Source of the DNA: Burkholderiales bacterium RIFCSPLOWO2_12_FULL_65_40
GTDB taxonomy: Bacteria; Pseudomonadota; Gammaproteobacteria; Burkholderiales; Burkholderiaceae_C
Length of the DNA: 64,000 nt
NCBI GenBank assembly: GCA_001770955.1
Contig: MESL01000034.1
Coordinates: 46,343 to 110,342 of the forward strand
Direction: 5' to 3'
Made by a program: the position numbers and the translations under genes. The notes beneath the pieces were generated by a model, which saw only the letters and a list, made by a program, of their open reading frames with translations, made no database searches and was not told the DNA's origin. Shown here piece by piece: positions 45,029 to 57,400 of this stretch. The first letter of the stretch is position 1, and each line of letters begins with the position of its first letter.

Positions 45029-45793
45029 TCAGCGCGCGATTTCTTCCCGCACCGCCGCCACCTGCCTGCGCGAGACCGCCAGCAGCTCGGCCAACCCATG
45101 CAGGCGCACGGCCCAGCCCTCGCCCTCTTCGGGGTCGTAGTGCTTCTCCAGCGCACGCACGGCGCGGCGCGCCACCAGCGCGTTGCGGTGGATGCGCAGG
45201 AACTGTTCCGGGTAGCGTGTTTCAAGCTCGCTGAGAGACCCGTCCAGGATGTAGCTGCGTGCGGCTGTGCGCACCGTCACGTACTTCTGCTCTGCCTTGA
45301 GGTACAGCACCTCGGCCAGCGGCACACGCTCGGTGCGGCCCCGGTCCTGGATGACCAGGGCCTCGCCCGGGGGCAGTGCCGTGGCGGGCGTGGATGGCGG
45401 GGCCATGCCCGAGCCGGGGCGGTGTGCGCGCTGCGCCTTGGCCAGTGCCTGCTGCAAGCGCTCCAGGCGCACCGGCTTGGTCAGGTAATCCACGGCGTCG
45501 AGTTCGAAGGCGCTGACGGCATGGTCTGCGTGCGCCGTCACGAACACCACGGCGGGCGGGTGGCTCAGGGTCTGCAGGGTCTGGGCCAGACACAGGCCGT
45601 CCTGGCCGGGCATGTGGATGTCGAGCAGCACCACGTCGAAGGCGCGCCCACCGCTGGGCGTCAGCAGGGCCATGGCCTCGGCAGCCGTGGCGGCTTCGGT
45701 CAGCGCATGGCGCTCGGTGTCGGTGCAGTCACCCACCAGGGTGCGCAGGCGGCTGCGGGCCAGGGCTTCGTCGTCAACGATGAGGATGTTCAT
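45029..45793 (-). CDS. LytTR-family response regulator, AlgR-like
   Basis: DNA-binding response regulator of 254 residues. The receiver domain has DD at residues 7-8, the phosphoacceptor Asp in VVLLDIHMPG near residue 58, and the conserved lysine in DYLTKPVRLERL near residue 108. A LytTR DNA-binding domain (about 150-250) includes YLKAEQKYVTVRT and FLRIHRNALVARRAV. The start overlaps the kinase gene by 20 bp. Placement next to argH matches the Pseudomonas argH-fimS(algZ)-algR order, so an AlgR-like role in surface behaviour is plausible. Confidence 0.9.
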   Translation of the reverse strand: MNILIVDDEALARSRLRTLVGDCTDTERHALTEAATAAEAMALLTPSGGRAFDVVLLDIHMPGQDGLCLAQTLQTLSHPPAVVFVTAHADHAVSAFELDAVDYLTKPVRLERLQQALAKAQRAHRPGSGMAPPSTPATALPPGEALVIQDRGRTERVPLAEVLYLKAEQKYVTVRTAARSYILDGSLSELETRYPEQFLRIHRNALVARRAVRALEKHYDPEEGEGWAVRLHGLAELLAVSRRQVAAVREEIAR

Positions 45794-46895
45794 GCGGAGC
45801 GCGCGGTGGTGTGGTTGGGGGGGGCGTCGGGCTGGACGGTGGTGCGGGCAGGGTGATGCGCACCTGGTACAGGCCATCCTGCACGCCCGCGCTGAATTCT
45901 CCCTGCACATCGTGCAGCAGGGCCAGACGGGCGCGCACGTTGGCCAGGGCAATCCCATGGCCCCGGGGGGGGGCATCCTTGGGCGGCGGCGTCTCGGGCA
46001 GGGTGTTGGTGATGCGCACCACCACGCGGCTGCCACGCAGTTCGGTGAGCACGCGCAGCTTGCCGCCGCGCGTGCTGGGCTCCACGCCGTGCTTGACGGC
46101 GTTCTCCACCAGCGGTTGCAGCAGCAAAGGGGGCAGCAGGGCGGCGTCGGTGCGCGGGTCGAGCTGCCACTGCACGCGCAGCCGGTCACCAAAGCGCACC
46201 TGCTCGATGGCCAGGTAGCGGCGCGCGAGCTGAATTTCTTCGGCCAGCGTGACCGCCTCGCCCTGCTCCACCAGGGCCGAGCGGAACAGGTCGCTCAGGT
46301 CTTCGAGCAGCGCCTCGGCCTTGGCGGGCTCCGCGCGCACCAGGGCAATGGCGCTGTTGAGGGTGTTGAACAGAAAATGCGGCCGGATGCGCGACTGCAG
46401 CTCGGTCAGCCGCGCTGTGGTGGCCGCCGGCGTGCGGCCGCGCGCGCGCAGCACCAGGGCGGCGACCAGCAGGGCCGAAAGCAGCGCGCCGCTGGCGCTG
46501 CTGGCCAGCCAGGGCGGCTGCGGCGCCATGCCCACCAGCGCCAGCATGCCGCAGGCCCACAACCCGGCCAGGGCGCCCAGCAGCACGCCCGCAGCGTACT
46601 GGCCGATGGTGGGTAGGCGCTGCAGCACCGTTTTGAGGCTGCACGCCGCAATCAGCCAGGCCAGCGTGGCGGGCAGCGCGCCGCCGGTCAGCAAAGCCAG
46701 CCGGGCCAGCCATTCGGGCAGGCTGTCGGCACCGTACATGGCGCCCACGCCCAGCACCCCTTCGACGAACAGCACCGCGCGCAGCACCACGCCGGCATGG
46801 CAGGCATCGAACACCAGCGCACGCCCCACGTGCCTGCTGGCGGGTTCGGTTCGGGGCGTTCCCGGAAGGGTCGATAAAATTTGCGTCTCTTGCAT
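45774..46895 (-). CDS. Sensor histidine kinase, AlgZ/FimS (LytS) type
   Basis: Membrane histidine kinase lacking a classical HisKA domain. The start [20 protein letters not shown] gives 373 residues. Four hydrophobic helices span about residues 30-155, followed by the His_kinase core with [20 protein letters not shown] near residue 180 (phospho-acceptor His in PHFLFN). An HATPase domain has [14 protein letters not shown] near residue 270 and [16 protein letters not shown] near 325. It is divergent from argH across 51 bp and translationally coupled to the LytTR regulator. The signal is unknown. Confidence 0.9.
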   Translation of the reverse strand: MQETQILSTLPGTPRTEPASRHVGRALVFDACHAGVVLRAVLFVEGVLGVGAMYGADSLPEWLARLALLTGGALPATLAWLIAACSLKTVLQRLPTIGQYAAGVLLGALAGLWACGMLALVGMAPQPPWLASSASGALLSALLVAALVLRARGRTPAATTARLTELQSRIRPHFLFNTLNSAIALVRAEPAKAEALLEDLSDLFRSALVEQGEAVTLAEEIQLARRYLAIEQVRFGDRLRVQWQLDPRTDAALLPPLLLQPLVENAVKHGVEPSTRGGKLRVLTELRGSRVVVRITNTLPETPPPKDAPPRGHGIALANVRARLALLHDVQGEFSAGVQDGLYQVRITLPAPPSSPTPPPTTPPRAPHEHPHR

Positions 46896-46946
46896 TGCGG
46901 CATCCGGGTGTTCCGGGTGTCTGTTCCACCGGATTATTGCCCTCCC

Positions 46947-48404
<1,458 letters not shown>

Positions 48405-48410
48405 TCCATG

Positions 48411-48471
48411 GCGATAGCAAAAATGGCTGTCAGCGCTTGTCTGTAGAGCGCTGGTAGCTATTGTTTTTATA
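48411..48471. repeat. Family-1 repeat with internal dyad (convergent junction, argH / ferritin-like)
   Basis: GCGATAGCAAAAATGGCTGT, CAGCGCTTGTCTGTAGAGCG, CTGGTAGCTATTGTTTTTAT. The CAGCGCT / AGCGCTG arms and outer ATAGC / GCTAT arms make a hairpin, followed by a T run. Confidence 0.85.
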
Positions 48472-48534
48472 GCTCGCGGGACGGTTGCGGTCACCGGCGG
48501 CGCCCCATGGGGGTGGCGCAGGCCACGGACACCA

Positions 48535-49143
48535 CTACAACATGGCCGTGCGCTGCTGCTCGGCGCGCGAGGCGCCGATGGCGGTTTCCACGTTCCTGAC
48601 CTCTTCGGGGGGTGGCAAAACGGCGGGCATGCCCAGCGCTTCAATCGACAGCTCGCGCCACCAGCCCCTGGTGTGATACAGGTGGTGGTCTTCGTCCTGC
48701 TCCACCGCTTCGTGCGCGGCTTTCAGCGCCTTGCCGATCTCGCCGGTGGCCGCTTCGGCCACCCTGCCCAGCAGTTCCCAGTTGGCGTGGTCCTTGGTTT
48801 CGGCATGCACCACACATTCGCAGGCCACCTGTTGGGCCGCGGCGGGGTTACCGCCCTTCTGGGCGAGTTCCATGGCTTTCACCAGTGATTCGCCGATGTG
48901 CTTGACCACCAGGCGTGCTGGCGTCTGGGTGTCCGGGTTGAGACCCAGCGCGTCACACAGGCCGCGCACCACGTTCTGGTGGGTGAGCGTTTCTTCCAGA
49001 TATTCCTCCCACTCTTTTTTCAGATCGGGATTCAAGGCGCAGCGGATAGCGGTGCGGTACACCTGCTCGCCGCCGAGTTCGGTTTCCATCATTTGCAGGA
49101 CCAGATCGTTGAGTTGCTGGCTGTCGTAACGGGTTTTGGACAT
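48535..49143 (-). CDS. Ferritin-like protein downstream of katE
   Basis: This 202-residue helical protein has the look of a ferritin-like four-helix bundle: Glu-rich helices with METELGGEQVYRTAIRCA near residue 19, EEYLEETLTHQNVVRGL near 46, CECVVHAETKDHANWELL near 108 and HEAVEQDEDHHLYH near 143. The paired Glu/His residues could bind a di-iron centre, but I cannot place it in a named family. It lies 43 bp downstream of katE on the same strand, so a role in iron or peroxide defence is inferred. Confidence 0.75.
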   Translation of the reverse strand: MSKTRYDSQQLNDLVLQMMETELGGEQVYRTAIRCALNPDLKKEWEEYLEETLTHQNVVRGLCDALGLNPDTQTPARLVVKHIGESLVKAMELAQKGGNPAAAQQVACECVVHAETKDHANWELLGRVAEAATGEIGKALKAAHEAVEQDEDHHLYHTRGWWRELSIEALGMPAVLPPPEEVRNVETAIGASRAEQQRTAML

Positions 49144-49186
49144 GGTGAGTCTCCGTGGGGTTGTGGGTGACTAAACGGTTCGGGGC

Positions 49187-51304
49187 TCAAGCCAGCGTGC
49201 GCACCTGGGGTTCGCGCTCCCACTGACGGGTCTGGGCGGCGGCAAGGAAGCCCTGCACATCGGCCGGGTCCACCACGCCGGCGTCGGGCGCAATGCCGCC
49301 AGCCTGCAGGATGGCCTGGGTGCCCTTGCATGCGGCAATGGCCTTGAGGTGGCCAAATGCATCGCGGAACCAGTCCACGGCGGCGGCTTCCTTGGCCAGC
49401 CGGGCGCCCATCTCGGGCGACAGCACCGAGGCCACGGCGTCAAACACCACCGACGGAGTGCCCGCCAGCTGGCCGTCGGCAGGCAACAGCGTGCCGTCCT
49501 TGAGCACGGCACCACCCACTTTGGGCGACACGATCTTGACCGAGGCACCCACCTTCTCCAGCGCCTTGCGCAGGGCGGCCACCGAGGTGCCGTTGGAGCC
49601 ATCGGCCACCAGAATGCCCACGCAGCGCCCCTGCAGCGTGGGCTTCATGCGGTCGACGATGCGCAGTGCCGGAGAGAGCGCCAGATCCTGCACGGGCTCT
49701 GCGGTTTGCGGTGCGGGCGGCAGGGCCTGCAGGCCCAGGCCGTCGGCCACGCGCCGGGCCAGTTCGGGGTCTACGTGTTGCAGGTGTCCCACCACCGCCT
49801 CGCGCACATGCGGCGTGCCCACCTTGGACAGCTCGAACACCAGTGCGGATGCCATGTGCACCTGCTCCAGCGGGCTCTGGCTGCGAAAGAACATGCGCGC
49901 CTGGCTGTAGTGGTCGGCAAAACTCTCGGGGCGCACGCGGCCCTTCACGCCATCGTCGGCCTGCGCAAAATGCCGGAAACCCTGCGCCTGCGATGCGCGT
50001 GGTGAGTCGCTTTGCAGGCTGCTGGGCTCGTAGTTCACGCGGCCCTTGGGCACCTGCATCTGCATGTGGCCGTCGCGCTGCAGGTTGTGGAACGGGCACT
50101 GGGGCGCATTGATCGGGATCTGCGTGAAGTTGGGGCCGCCCAGGCGCGAGAGTTGCGTGTCCACATACGAGAACAAGCGGCCCTGGAGCAGTGGGTCGTT
50201 GCTGAAGTCGATACCCGGGGGCACGTTCGCGGGACAAAAAGCCACCTGCTCGGTTTCGGCGAAGAAATTGTCGGGCCAGCGGTTGAGCACCATGCGACCG
50301 ATGGGTTGCAGCGGGACCAGTTCTTCGGGGATGAGCTTGGTGGGGTCGAGGTGGTCGAACGGGAAGTGCGTAGCGTCGTCTTCGGTGAACAACTGCACCG
50401 ACAGCTCCCATTCCGGGAAATCACCCGCCTCGATGGCCTCGAACAGATCGCGCCGGTGAAAGTCGTTGTCGGCCGATTGCAGCTTCACGGCTTCGTCCCA
50501 CACCGTGGACTGGATGCCCAGCTTGGGGCGCCAGTGGAACTTCACGAAGGTGCTTTCGCCCGCCGCGTTGAGCAGGCGGAAGCTGTGCACGCCAAAGCCT
50601 TCCATCATGCGCAGGCTGCGCGGGATGGTGCGGTCGCTCATGGCCCACATGACCATGTGCATGGTTTCGGGCATCAGCGAGACGAAATCCCAGAAGGTGT
50701 CGTGCGCGCTGGCTGCCTGCGGAAAGGCGCGGTCGGGTTCCATCTTCACGGCATGCACCAGGTCCGGGAACTTCATCGCGTCCTGGATGAAGAACACCGG
50801 AATGTTGTTACCCACCAGGTCCCAGTTGCCCTCCTGCGTGTAGAACTTGACGGCAAAGCCGCGCACATCGCGCGGGGTGTCCACCGAGCCTGCGCCGCCT
50901 GCCACGGTCGAAAACCGCGTGAATACGGGGGTCTGCACCCCCGTTTCCGTCAGCACCTTGGCGGTGGTGTATTGCTTGAGCGAATGCGTGAGCTCGAAAA
51001 AGCCATGGGCCGCCGAGCCGCGCGCGTGCACGATGCGCTCGGGAATGCGTTCATGGTCAAAGTGCGTGATCTTCTCGCGCAGGACGAAGTCTTCCAGCAG
51101 CGCGGGGCCGCGAGGCGCAGAGCGCAGCGAGTTCTGGTTGTCGGCGACAGGGATGCCCTGCTGCGTGGTCAGCACCGGGTGCTTGCCCCCGGCTTGCTGC
51201 TGCAGTTCGCCTGCGTTGCCGCGGTAGGTTTCCGCCTGGGTGGAAGAAGGTGCGGCAGACGGCGATGGGGTCGCCGTGCCGCGCGAAGTGGGGGTTCGTG
51301 CCAT
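49187..51304 (-). CDS. katE: Large-subunit catalase HPII (KatE)
   Basis: Heme catalase that disproportionates hydrogen peroxide. The 705-residue chain is of the large type (E. coli KatE is 753). The catalytic His lies in [17 protein letters not shown] near residue 93, the active-site Asn in [20 protein letters not shown] near 158, and the heme-ligand Tyr in [18 protein letters not shown] near residue 380. A C-terminal DJ-1/PfpI-like domain spans about 560-705 ([12 protein letters not shown]). The N-terminus is a short disordered Ser/Thr-rich arm. It is divergent from the alpha-2-macroglobulin gene. Confidence 0.96.
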   Translation of the reverse strand: MARTPTSRGTATPSPSAAPSSTQAETYRGNAGELQQQAGGKHPVLTTQQGIPVADNQNSLRSAPRGPALLEDFVLREKITHFDHERIPERIVHARGSAAHGFFELTHSLKQYTTAKVLTETGVQTPVFTRFSTVAGGAGSVDTPRDVRGFAVKFYTQEGNWDLVGNNIPVFFIQDAMKFPDLVHAVKMEPDRAFPQAASAHDTFWDFVSLMPETMHMVMWAMSDRTIPRSLRMMEGFGVHSFRLLNAAGESTFVKFHWRPKLGIQSTVWDEAVKLQSADNDFHRRDLFEAIEAGDFPEWELSVQLFTEDDATHFPFDHLDPTKLIPEELVPLQPIGRMVLNRWPDNFFAETEQVAFCPANVPPGIDFSNDPLLQGRLFSYVDTQLSRLGGPNFTQIPINAPQCPFHNLQRDGHMQMQVPKGRVNYEPSSLQSDSPRASQAQGFRHFAQADDGVKGRVRPESFADHYSQARMFFRSQSPLEQVHMASALVFELSKVGTPHVREAVVGHLQHVDPELARRVADGLGLQALPPAPQTAEPVQDLALSPALRIVDRMKPTLQGRCVGILVADGSNGTSVAALRKALEKVGASVKIVSPKVGGAVLKDGTLLPADGQLAGTPSVVFDAVASVLSPEMGARLAKEAAAVDWFRDAFGHLKAIAACKGTQAILQAGGIAPDAGVVDPADVQGFLAAAQTRQWEREPQVRTLA

Positions 51305-51498
51305 GGAGGTTCCTGGGGTTGTTCGTTGGAGAGGAAAGCGTTCATCTTTGGCTTTCCGCGCCCCGGCTGGGGTAGGACACCGCCTTCAGGGCGCGTCGTC
51401 GGCAGGCGGTGATGCGGGCTTACTCGTAAGCGCTTGCAACGTGCTGCCTGGGGCGATGCGGTTTTGTTACGCTTGCTGGTTCCTTCGGAGGGGAAAGC

Positions 51499-54400
51499 GT
51501 GAACGCACAGAAATGGTTGTTGGCCGCCAGCCTGTCGCTGGTGGCATGGGGCGCACAGGCCTTGCAGATCACCAGTCTTTCGCCCCAGGGCGAGGTGGCT
51601 CGCGTGCGCCAGGTGGTGGCGAAGTTCGACAGCGCAGCCGTCCAGTTCGGCGACCCCAAGGCACCGGCCCCACTCAGCCTGAGCTGCAGTGATGCCCAGG
51701 CCAGCAAAGGTGCGGGCCGCTGGACCAGCGAGCGCGAGTGGGTGTTTGATTTCGAAAACGACCTGCCGCCCGGCGTGCGTTGCACGGTGGTCATCCAACC
51801 TCAATTCAAATCGGCCTCTGGCGCCCTTTTGACGGGCGCCAAAAGCTATCAATTCAATAGCGGTGGGCCGTTCATCCAGAGCCTGCGGCCCGGCCAGTAT
51901 GAGCCTATTGACGAGGAGCAGTTCTTCGTGCTCCAGCTCAATGGCCCGGCCACTGTGGCCAGCGTGCAGCAGCACGCCTGGTGCGTGGCCGAAGGGGTGG
52001 GCGAGCGCATTCCGGTGCGCCTGATCGAAGGCAAGGAGCGCGCCGAGCTGCTCAAGGCCCAGGGGCTGGAGAAGCGCGCCGAACGGGAGCCGCTGTCCAT
52101 CGTCACATTGGCGTGCAACCGGCGCCTCACGCCCTCGGCCAAGGTGCAACTGGTCTGGGGCAAGGGCGTGGCAACGCCCAGCGGGGTGGTGGGCACGGTC
52201 GAGCGGCGTTACACCTACCAGGTGCGCGCGCCGTTTTCGGCCGAATTCACGTGCGAGCGCGAGAACGCCCAGGCCGCGTGCCTGCCCATCCGGCCGATGC
52301 AGCTCTCCTTCAACGCACCGGTGCCGCGCAAGCTGGCGGCGGCCATTCGCCTCAAGGGCCCGCAGGAATCGGTGGCGCCCCGGTTCGATGGCGACGGTGC
52401 GGCCGCGCAGCCCGACGCCCTGGTCAGCAGTGTGCAGTTTGCCGCGCCCCTGACCGAGAACACATCCTTCCAGGTGGAGTTGCCCAAGGGCTTCAAGGAC
52501 GCTGCGGGCCGCGATCTGGTCAACGCCGACAGCTTTCCCCTGAAGGTGGCCACGGGCGGCATGCCGCCGCTGGCCAAGTTCGCCGCCGCGCCGTTCGGCA
52601 TCGTCGAGCGCTTCGCCGAAGGCAAGGAGGCCCCGGCGCTGCTGCCTGTGACGCTGCGCAATGTCGAGGCCGACCTGCGCGTGCAGGGCCTGCAGGCCGG
52701 CAGCGGTGGGGTGCCTGCGGGCAAGGTCAGCACACTGCGCCCGCAGGAGGACGCCGAGATCATTGCCTGGTTCCGCAAACTGCAGCAGTACGACAGCACC
52801 CAGGTGGAGCGCTCGAAGGCGCGGCGCGATGTCAAAGGCCCGCTGCCCAAGGTGATCGACAGCGACAAGGAGTATGTGCAATCGCGCATGCTCTCTCTGC
52901 TCGGTGGCCAGAGCGGCGTGCGCACGCTCGACCTGCCCCGGCCTGCCAGCGCCGATCCGCGCCCGTTCGAGGTGGTGGGCATTCCGCTGGGTGCCGGTTT
53001 CCATGTGGTGGAGATCGCCTCGCCCCTGCTCGGCGCCTCGCTGCTCGATGCGCGCCACGGCGCCGCGCGCACCATGTTTGTGCGCACCTCGGCGCTGGTG
53101 ACCAACCTGGGCGTGCACTTCAAGCTCGGGCGCGAGAACGCGCTGGCCTGGGTGACCACGCTCGACCGGGGCCTGCCCGTCCCAGGCGCGCGCGTGCGCG
53201 TGTCCGACTGCCACGGCCGCGAACTGGCGACGGGCACCACCGACGCGCAAGGCGTGGCGCGCATCGAGGGCCTGTCGTCCGACCCGCCGCTGTGCAATGG
53301 TCCGGACGAGGGCGGCAACGCGTATTTCGTCAGTGCACGCCACCAGGGGCCGGACGGCGTGCAGGACATGGCCTTCACCTGGAGCGACTGGCAGCGCGGC
53401 ATCGAGCCCTGGCGTTTCAACGTGCCCACCAGCAACGACCCGCGCCCCGACGAGCGCGCACACACCATCTTCGACCGCACCCTGCTGCGGGCCGGCGAAA
53501 CGGTGTCGATGAAGCACCTGCTGCGCAGCGAGACGCGCGGCGGCTTCGGCGTGCCCGAGGCGGCGCCCGACACCCTGGCCATCACCCATCTCGGTAGCGG
53601 CCAGCAATTCACGCAACCGCTGGCCTGGCGCAAAACGGCCACGGGCGGGCGCAGTGCGCACAGCAGCTTTGCCGTGCCGCCGGCCGCCAAGCTGGGCGTG
53701 TACGAGGTCGAACTGCGCAGCAGCCGCAGCGATGGGCGCAGCCTGGGCTCGGGCCAGTTCCGCGTCGAGGAATTCCGCCTGCCGGTGCTGGAGGGCCGCG
53801 TGGGCCCGGCCGACAAGGCGCCGCTGGTCAATGTGCGCTCGGTGCCGGTGGGCGTGCAGGTGAACTACGTGGCGGGCGGCGCAGCGGCGCAATTGCCGGT
53901 GCGCGTGTCGGCCCTGGTGCGCGGCCGCTATCTGCATTTCGACGACTACGACACCTTCAGCTTCGGACCGCCGCGCGTGCGCCTGCCCGCCAGCGGTGCA
54001 GGCGAGGAAGAAGAAGCCGCGCGCCAGGATGCCCGCGTGGTGGCCGACAAGCTGCCGCTCACCCTGGACCGCAATGGCGCAGGCCGTGTCACCCTGGAAG
54101 AGGTGCCACGTGCCGGCACAGTGCAGGACCTGGTGGTCGAGGCCACCTACGCCGACCCCAATGGCGAGGTGCAGACGCTGCGCAGCACCACGCCGTTGTG
54201 GCCCGCCGCCGTGCTGGCCGGCATCAAGACCGAGGGCTGGGTCTCGGCCCGCCAGAAGATCCGCTTCCAGGCGCTGGCGCTCACGCCCGACGGCAAGCCC
54301 GCCCTGGACGTGCCGCTGCAGGTGCAGGCCATTGCGCGCATCACCACCAGCAGCCGCAAGCGCATGGTGGGGGGCTTCTACAGCTACGACAACCAGACCG

Positions 54401-57400
54401 AAACCAAGGACCTGGGCACGGTATGCACCGGCAAGAGCGACGCGCGTGGCCTGCTGCTGTGCGAGGCCAAGCTCGACGAACCCGGTGAGGTGGAACTGGT
54501 GGTCACGGCGCGCGACAAAAATGGCAACACCTTCGACGCCGCTGCTTCGGTGTGGGTCACACGCCAGGGCGAGCTGTGGTTTGGCGGCGAGAACCACGAC
54601 CGCATCGACCTGCTGCCCGAGAAGAAGAGCTACCAGCCGGGCGAAACCGCACGCCTGCAGGTGCGCATGCCGTTCCGCTTCGCCACGGCCCTGGTGGCGG
54701 TGGAGCGCGAGGGCATCATCGACACGCAGGTGGTGCAGCTCAACGGCCAGGACCCCACGGTGAGCCTGAAAATCCAGGAAGGCTGGGGCCCCAATGTGTA
54801 TGTGAGCGTGCTGGCGCTGCGCGGGCGCCTGCGCGAGGTGCCGTGGTACAGCTTCTTCACCTGGGGCTTCAAGGCGCCGCGCGAGTGGTGGAGCGCCTTC
54901 TGGTACGAGGGCAAGGAATATGTGGCGCCCACGGCGCTGGTGGACCTCTCCAAGCCCGCCTTCCGCCTCGGCGTGGCCGAACTCAAGGTGGGCACCCGGG
55001 CGCACCAGATCGACGTGAAGGTGGTGGCCGACAAGGAGAGCTACCCCGTGCGCGGCAAGGCGCAGGTCACCATCACCGCCACCTTGCCCGACGGCAAGCC
55101 TGCTGCCCATGCCGAGGTGGCGCTGGCTGCCGTGGATCAGGCGCTGCTCGAACTCATGCCCAACCGCAGCTGGAACCTGCTCGACGCCATGCTGCAGCGG
55201 CGCAGCTGGGGCGTGCAGACGTCCACCGCGCAGATGGAGATCATCGGCCGGCGCCACTTTGGCCGCAAGGCCGTGCCTGCGGGCGGTGGCGGCGGGCGCA
55301 GCCCCACGCGCGAGCTGCTCGACACCCTGCTGCTGTGGGAGCCCGCCATCCAGCTCGATGCCAAGGGCCAGGCCAAGGTGACGGTGCCCCTGAACGACGC
55401 GCTGACCACCTTCAAGGTGGTGGCCGTGGCCGACGCTGCCACCGGGCTGTTCGGCACGGGCAGCACTTCCATCCGCGCCACGCAGGACCTGCAGATCATC
55501 AGCGGCCTGCCGCCGCTGGTGCGCGAAGACGACCAGTACCGCGCCCAGCTCACGCTGCGCAACACCACCCAGGCGGCAATGAAGGTGGAGGTGGCGCCGC
55601 GCGCCACACTGCTCGACCTGAAACCGCAGACAGTGGAACTCCCCGCCGGCGAGGCGCGCGAGGTGGCCTGGAATGTGACGGCACCGGCCCAACTGGCGCA
55701 GACGCGCGCCGAGGCCATCCTGTGGGAGATCGAGGCCAGGGACCAGCTCAGCGGCGCGCGCGACGCGCTCAAGGCCCGCCAGCGCATCATTCCTGCCGTG
55801 CCGCTCACGGTGCAGCAGGCCACGCTGGTGCAGGTCGATGGCAGTTTCTCCCTGCCGGTGAACCCGCCCGCCGACGCACTGCCCGGCCGGGGCGGCCTCA
55901 AGCTCGCGTTGCAGCCCAAACTGGCCGAAGGCCTGCCCGGCGTGCGCGACTGGTGGGCGCGTTACCCGTTTGCCTGCCTGGAGCAAAAGACCAGCAAGGC
56001 CGTGGGTCTGCGCGACGCCAGGCTGTGGCAGACCGTGGTGGCGCAGCTGCCCACCTACCTCGATGGCGACGGCCTGGCCAACTACTTCCCGCCGCGTGAC
56101 GGTGAATCGAACCGGGGCAGCGATACCCTCACGGCCTACCTGCTGGCCGCCACGCACGAGGCTGCTGCGCTCAACCCCGCCTTCGCGCTGCCCGACGAGG
56201 CGCGCGCGGCCATGGAACGTGGCTTGACAGCCTTCGTCGAAGGCCGCATCGAGCGCAGCTTCTGGAGCCCGCGCAAAGACCTCGACATGCGCAAGCTCGC
56301 CGCCATCGAGGCGCTGTCGCGCTACGGCAAGGCCCAGGGGCGCATGCTGGCGAGCATCACCGTAGCGCCTAACCAGTGGCCCACGCACAGTGTGATCAAC
56401 TGGCTCAGCATCCTCAAGCGTGTGCAGGACGTGCCGCAGCGCGAGCAGCGCCTGCAAGAGGCCCAGCAAATCCTCAAGGCCCGCCTGTCCTACCAGGGCA
56501 CCAAGCTCATCTTCAGCACCGAGCAGGATGATTACTGGTGGTGGCTCATGCAGAACGGTGACGTGAACACCGCGCGGCTGATGCTCGCCACCCTGGACGA
56601 CCCGGCGTGGAAGGACGACATGGGCCGCCTGGCCAACGGCTTCATCAGCCGCCAGCAGGGTGGCGCATGGCACACCACCACGGCCAACCTGTGGGGCGGG
56701 CTGGCGCTGGAGAAGTTCAGCGCCAAATTCGAGGCCACGCCCGTGTCGGGCATGACCCGCGCCAGCATGGGCGGCCACAGCGCCAGCGTGGACTGGAGCA
56801 AGGTCGAGCGCATCAAGACGCAGGACGCCAGCGGCGCCGCGCACCAGACCACCTGGTTCGGCGCGCCTGCCGCGCCCGGCATGCTGCGCGGCAACGGCAT
56901 GTTCCTGCCCTGGGGCGCGGGCCAGGACAGCCTGTCCGTGGCGCACCAGGGGCCGGGCAAGCCCTGGCTCACCGTGCAATCGGTGGCGGCCATCCAGCTC
57001 AAGGCGCCGTTCAGCGCGGGCTACCGCATCGCCAAGACCGTGACCCCCGTCGAGCAGGCCAATAAAGCCCTGCCGCCGGGCCAGTACACGCGCGGCGACG
57101 TGCTGCGCGTGACCCTGGAAGTGACCAGCCAGGCCGACATGACCTGGGTGGCCATCACCGACCCGATCCCTGCGGGCAGCACCATCCTGGGCAGCGGCCT
57201 GGGCCGCGACTCCGAGATCGCCACCCAGGGCGAGAAGCGCAGCGGTGCGGGCTGGCCCGCCTTCGAGGAGCGCAGCTTCGAGGCCTTCCGCAGCTACTAC
57301 GAATACCTGCCCAAGGGTACGGTGACGATGGAGTACACCGTGCGCCTGAACAACGTGGGCGACTTCGCGCTGCCGCCCAGCCGGGCCGAGGCGATGTACG

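Noticed and set aside
51169..56979. A 1936-codon open frame on the minus strand opposite the alpha-2-macroglobulin gene
   Set aside because: It is the mirror of strong GC-rich codon bias. The plus strand has a signal peptide, the CLEQ thioester motif and a ribosome-binding site; the minus product is His/Arg/Gly-rich with no recognisable domain, and it runs into katE.
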